A stretch of DNA of 64,000 bases from contig CAJTYV010000012.1 in NCBI GenBank assembly GCA_910584195.1, positions 1 to 64,000 on the forward strand, given 5' to 3'. Below, piece by piece: positions 61,468-64,000 of this stretch; the first letter of the stretch is position 1; the number at the start of each line of letters is the position of its first letter. The DNA is from an uncultured Ruminococcus sp. Its GTDB lineage: Bacteria > Bacillota > Clostridia > Oscillospirales > Ruminococcaceae. Made by a program: the position numbers and the translations under genes. The notes under the pieces were generated by a model. The model saw only the letters and a list, made by a program, of their open reading frames with translations. It was not told where the DNA came from and made no database searches.

Positions 61468-62838
61468 TTATTCTGCTTCGATAGCAAGGTTATCAGAAAC
61501 CTGACGCTTGAAGTCCTCAAGAGCGTCCTCGCGTGACTTCTGTCCCGAAGTATACATACGAACCTGATCTCTCCAAAGAATATTGATGGATTCATCATAC
61601 TGTGTGAGGTTCTTACCGTTTGCATACTGGTTAGCAGGTACGAATACATCGAACATATCCTGTCCGCCGAGGAAATCTACTGTTCCGTCCGACATCTCCA
61701 TTACAGTTCCGGAAGCAACACAGTCCTTAGTAGGTTTATCGGGATTGTATGTGCCGTTAGCCCACATATACTGCAATCCGTTCTCTGTACAGTCAAGAGT
61801 TATCCAATCAATAAGTTCGCCTACGCCCTCTTTCTGATCGGTATCCTTATTTGCAAGCACCCATGTGCCGCCCCAGAAGAAGCCTACAGGCGGCTCGCAT
61901 ACAGCCCAGTCGCCGTATGTTCCTTCTCCAACCGCTTTTCCGCCGCAGTTGTCAGCCATTGTATAGTTGATAAGCCACGCAGGGCCAAAGAAACCGAACG
62001 TACCCTTAGCTCCCTCGCCTTTCATATCGGCAAACCACGCGTCTCCCCAGTCCTCGGTATCGTTATGATAACCGTTCTCCATAAGAGACATGGACAGATC
62101 GAGAAATTCCTCTCTCTTAGGATCGATGTGAAGCTTATTGTCAACTATCCAGCCTTGGTCAGAACTGTTTTCTACAGCGTGCCATATATCGCCGTCGCCG
62201 GAAACTATACCGTATCCGCTTTTCTTTAACTCCTCGGCTGCATCGTAGAACTTATCCCAGCCGGGACCTATCTCTTTCTGGATAGCAGCAGGATCATCCG
62301 TACCAAAAACATCCTTCGCAATAGAACGGCGATAAATAAACGCGCCGCCCGTAGCCTGATAACCCAATCCAACAACGTCTCCCGAAGGATTTGTACCGAT
62401 GTCTACGGAATACTGAGCAATGTCTGCCGCTTTTATTTCATTGTCAACATCAATTCCAAGATCCTTATATGCGGCTGCGTACTGTGAAGCCGCACCCTGC
62501 GTATATTTCAGGACAAATGCCGCTTCTGCACAGTAAATATCGGGAGCGTCATTTCCGCCTGCCGACAAAGCCTGATCGAGAGCGGGCTGATAGTTGCCGT
62601 CAGTTGTAGGAATAATAGTTTCCTTTATAGTATACTTTTCCGCAAAGTCCGGGTGAAGCTCCATGTACTTCTTTATCATGCCGGGAACTTCGTCTGTAAA
62701 CGCCCATACGTTTATAGTTTCCTTACCGCCTTTTTTGTTTGAACCGCCGCTCTCCGAGTTTGAACTGCTGTCATTTCCGCATGCCGCCATTGACACAAGC
62801 ATCGCCATTGCTGCAATAGTGGATAAAACCTTCTTCAT
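61468..62838 (-). CDS. Sugar-binding lipoprotein of ABC importer
   Basis: 456 residues. The lipobox ends at Cys20 (AMLVSMAAC), followed by a Ser/Asn/Gly linker. The mature part is a family 1 extracellular solute-binding protein (INVWAFTDEVPGMIKKYMEL, DAPDIYCAEAAFVLKY, GTFGFFGPAWLINYTMADNC). With GH3 upstream, the ligand is probably a beta-linked oligosaccharide such as cellodextrin or xylo-oligosaccharide. That is inference. Confidence 0.92.
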   Translation of the reverse strand: MKKVLSTIAAMAMLVSMAACGNDSSSNSESGGSNKKGGKETINVWAFTDEVPGMIKKYMELHPDFAEKYTIKETIIPTTDGNYQPALDQALSAGGNDAPDIYCAEAAFVLKYTQGAASQYAAAYKDLGIDVDNEIKAADIAQYSVDIGTNPSGDVVGLGYQATGGAFIYRRSIAKDVFGTDDPAAIQKEIGPGWDKFYDAAEELKKSGYGIVSGDGDIWHAVENSSDQGWIVDNKLHIDPKREEFLDLSMSLMENGYHNDTEDWGDAWFADMKGEGAKGTFGFFGPAWLINYTMADNCGGKAVGEGTYGDWAVCEPPVGFFWGGTWVLANKDTDQKEGVGELIDWITLDCTENGLQYMWANGTYNPDKPTKDCVASGTVMEMSDGTVDFLGGQDMFDVFVPANQYANGKNLTQYDESINILWRDQVRMYTSGQKSREDALEDFKRQVSDNLAIEAE

Positions 62839-62868
62839 AATAAAACCTCCGAAAATTATAATTAAAAA

Positions 62869-64000
62869 TTATTTCAAAACTATTTCTACGGAAACGCATT
62901 TGCTTCCCGTCAATTTTTCACTCAAAGCATCCGGCTGGGATACTCCGCAGTAAAGTGTAAACCGTTTTCCCTCATGTACTCTTTCGCCATGTTCGTTAAC
63001 CGCTTCAAATGCAGAATCAGAAATTTCAAATGAAATCGTCTTACTTTCGCCTTTTTCAAGGGAAACTCTCCTAAATCCGCATAAGCTGTAATTAAGAACC
63101 GCATTTTCGCTGTAGCCCTTGATATACAACTGAACAACGTCCTCGGTATAAGCATTGCCTTCATTTGTCACTGTAACTTCTGCCGTTCCATTATTATATT
63201 TCAGACCGCCGCACTTTACCTTTGAATAAGTAAGACCAAATCCAAAAGGATAAAGAACATTTTCATTATCCCGAATATAACGATAGGTACGGTTTTTCAT
63301 GCTGTAATCCTCGAAATCCGGTAGTTTATCAGCGCTTTCGTAAAACGTCACAGGCAGTTTTCCGGAAGGCGATACTCTTCCGAAAAGTATATCCGCCAAA
63401 GCTCTTCCGCCGTTTTGTCCTGGATACCAAGCATGTATCAAAGCATCGCAATCCGCCTCGACATTCATGGAACTTCCCGCGGCCGTTACGATAATCACGG
63501 GCTTACCCTTGCTTATGACCGCCTTTATAAGCTTACGCTGAGATTCGGGAAGTCTGAGGTCGTTTTTGTCTCCGGAAGAAAACTCATTGCTCGTATCGCC
63601 CTCTTCCCCCTCTATACCGGCGTCAAGTCCAACGCACAGAACAACAACGTCCGAATGTTCGGCAACGATCTCAGCCTCTGTAATACGGTCGTCAGCCATT
63701 GCAAGACCCATAACCCTGTCCTTGTACAAATGGCAGCCTTGTGAATACATCACTCTTCCTTCAAATTCGTCCTGAATACCCTCCAAAAATGTGATATACC
63801 TGTCAGCCGTGCCATTATAATTTCCCTCAAGAGCCGCTCTGCTGTCGGCATTAGGTCCGATAACGCCGATAGTTTTCAGCTTTGATCTATCAAGAGGAAG
63901 AATGCCGTTGTTTTTCAGCAAGACCATTGAACGTCTTGCACATTCCAGCGAAACTATCTTATTTCTGCCGCAGGCAACTATGCTGCTGTCAAGGTTATCA
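62869..64000 (-). CDS. GH3 beta-glucosidase/xylosidase, C-terminal part
   Basis: The gene runs off the right edge, and 377 residues are visible. They start within the linker before the second GH3 domain (IVSLECARRSMVLLKNNGIL). They include TIGVIGPNADSRAALEGNYN, the acid/base-domain segment KNDLRLPESQRKLIKAV, PGQNGGRALADILFGRVSPS, and a C-terminal Fn3-like domain (about the last 110 residues, EDVVQLYIKGY). The catalytic nucleophile Asp is in the missing N-terminal barrel. No export signal can be judged. It is first of a four-gene operon with the sugar importer, 30 bases ahead of the binding-protein gene. Confidence 0.93.
   Translation of the reverse strand, partial: DNLDSSIVACGRNKIVSLECARRSMVLLKNNGILPLDRSKLKTIGVIGPNADSRAALEGNYNGTADRYITFLEGIQDEFEGRVMYSQGCHLYKDRVMGLAMADDRITEAEIVAEHSDVVVLCVGLDAGIEGEEGDTSNEFSSGDKNDLRLPESQRKLIKAVISKGKPVIIVTAAGSSMNVEADCDALIHAWYPGQNGGRALADILFGRVSPSGKLPVTFYESADKLPDFEDYSMKNRTYRYIRDNENVLYPFGFGLTYSKVKCGGLKYNNGTAEVTVTNEGNAYTEDVVQLYIKGYSENAVLNYSLCGFRRVSLEKGESKTISFEISDSAFEAVNEHGERVHEGKRFTLYCGVSQPDALSEKLTGSKCVSVEIVLK

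Overview
The window looks like chromosomal DNA of a cellulolytic, low-to-moderate GC, Gram-positive anaerobe of the Ruminococcus type (Oscillospiraceae). The clues are a secreted leucine-rich-repeat protein ending in a type I dockerin, a GH94 cellobiose phosphorylase, a GH3 beta-glucosidase beside a sugar ABC importer, a radical-SAM HydE hydrogenase maturase, SpoVS and YmdB, a T-box leader, and many consensus TTGACA-17-TATAAT promoters. No rRNA operon, CRISPR array or intact prophage is present.

Layout. 1-1730 is a graveyard: a frameshifted gene with tandem winged-helix-like units, a fragment of an HK97-gp10-type phage protein, a pair of inverted repeats and the tail of an XRE regulator. 1934-2388 holds five tRNA genes (Val, Asp, Gly, Cys, Gln in transcription order, minus strand) behind a consensus promoter. 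2499-8217 (minus) has a methyltransferase and the operon rlmB - degenerate P-type ATPase - LCP cell-wall ligase. 8495-10554 (plus) is AIM24-like, WalJ-like and RlmH. A small unknown gene and a cytidylate-kinase-like gene follow on the minus strand, then GTP-type PEP carboxykinase on the plus strand. 13923-16713 (minus) is a three-gene, entirely soluble phosphorelay (REC-Hpt, REC-AraC, REC-histidine kinase).

The centre (17.3-34.5 kb, plus) is a large branched-chain amino acid cluster: T-box-leuA, leader peptide-ilvB-ilvN-ilvC, ilvD, leuCDB, ilvA and ridA, interleaved with two unknown genes and a DUF815 AAA ATPase, and followed by nadA and hydE. Two control mechanisms appear side by side. A tRNA-sensing T-box precedes leuA, and a Val/Ile-rich leader peptide with a terminator precedes ilvB. 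IlvA makes 2-oxobutyrate and reactive enamines, and RidA next door clears the enamines.

34.6-41.3 kb carries the dockerin/LRR protein, two tandem paralogues that look like divergent U32-type proteins, cysE, a CPBP protease and an XRE-membrane protein. 41.5-45.2 kb (minus) is a heterodimeric ABC exporter with one degenerate ATP site. 45.5-51.5 kb (plus) holds citrate synthase, a membrane protein, an aldose-epimerase-like protein and cellobiose phosphorylase. 51.8-54.6 kb has a secreted C39-like protease, a lipoprotein and an ECF transporter S component. 54.8-58.3 kb (minus) has an ECF sigma/anti-sigma pair, a uridine-kinase-like protein, SpoVS and YmdB. A small alarmone synthetase is on the plus strand at 58.7 kb. 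The window ends in a minus-strand operon of GH3, sugar-binding lipoprotein and two permeases, with GH3 running off the edge. Several intergenic regions hold structured repeats, some of which occur more than once.
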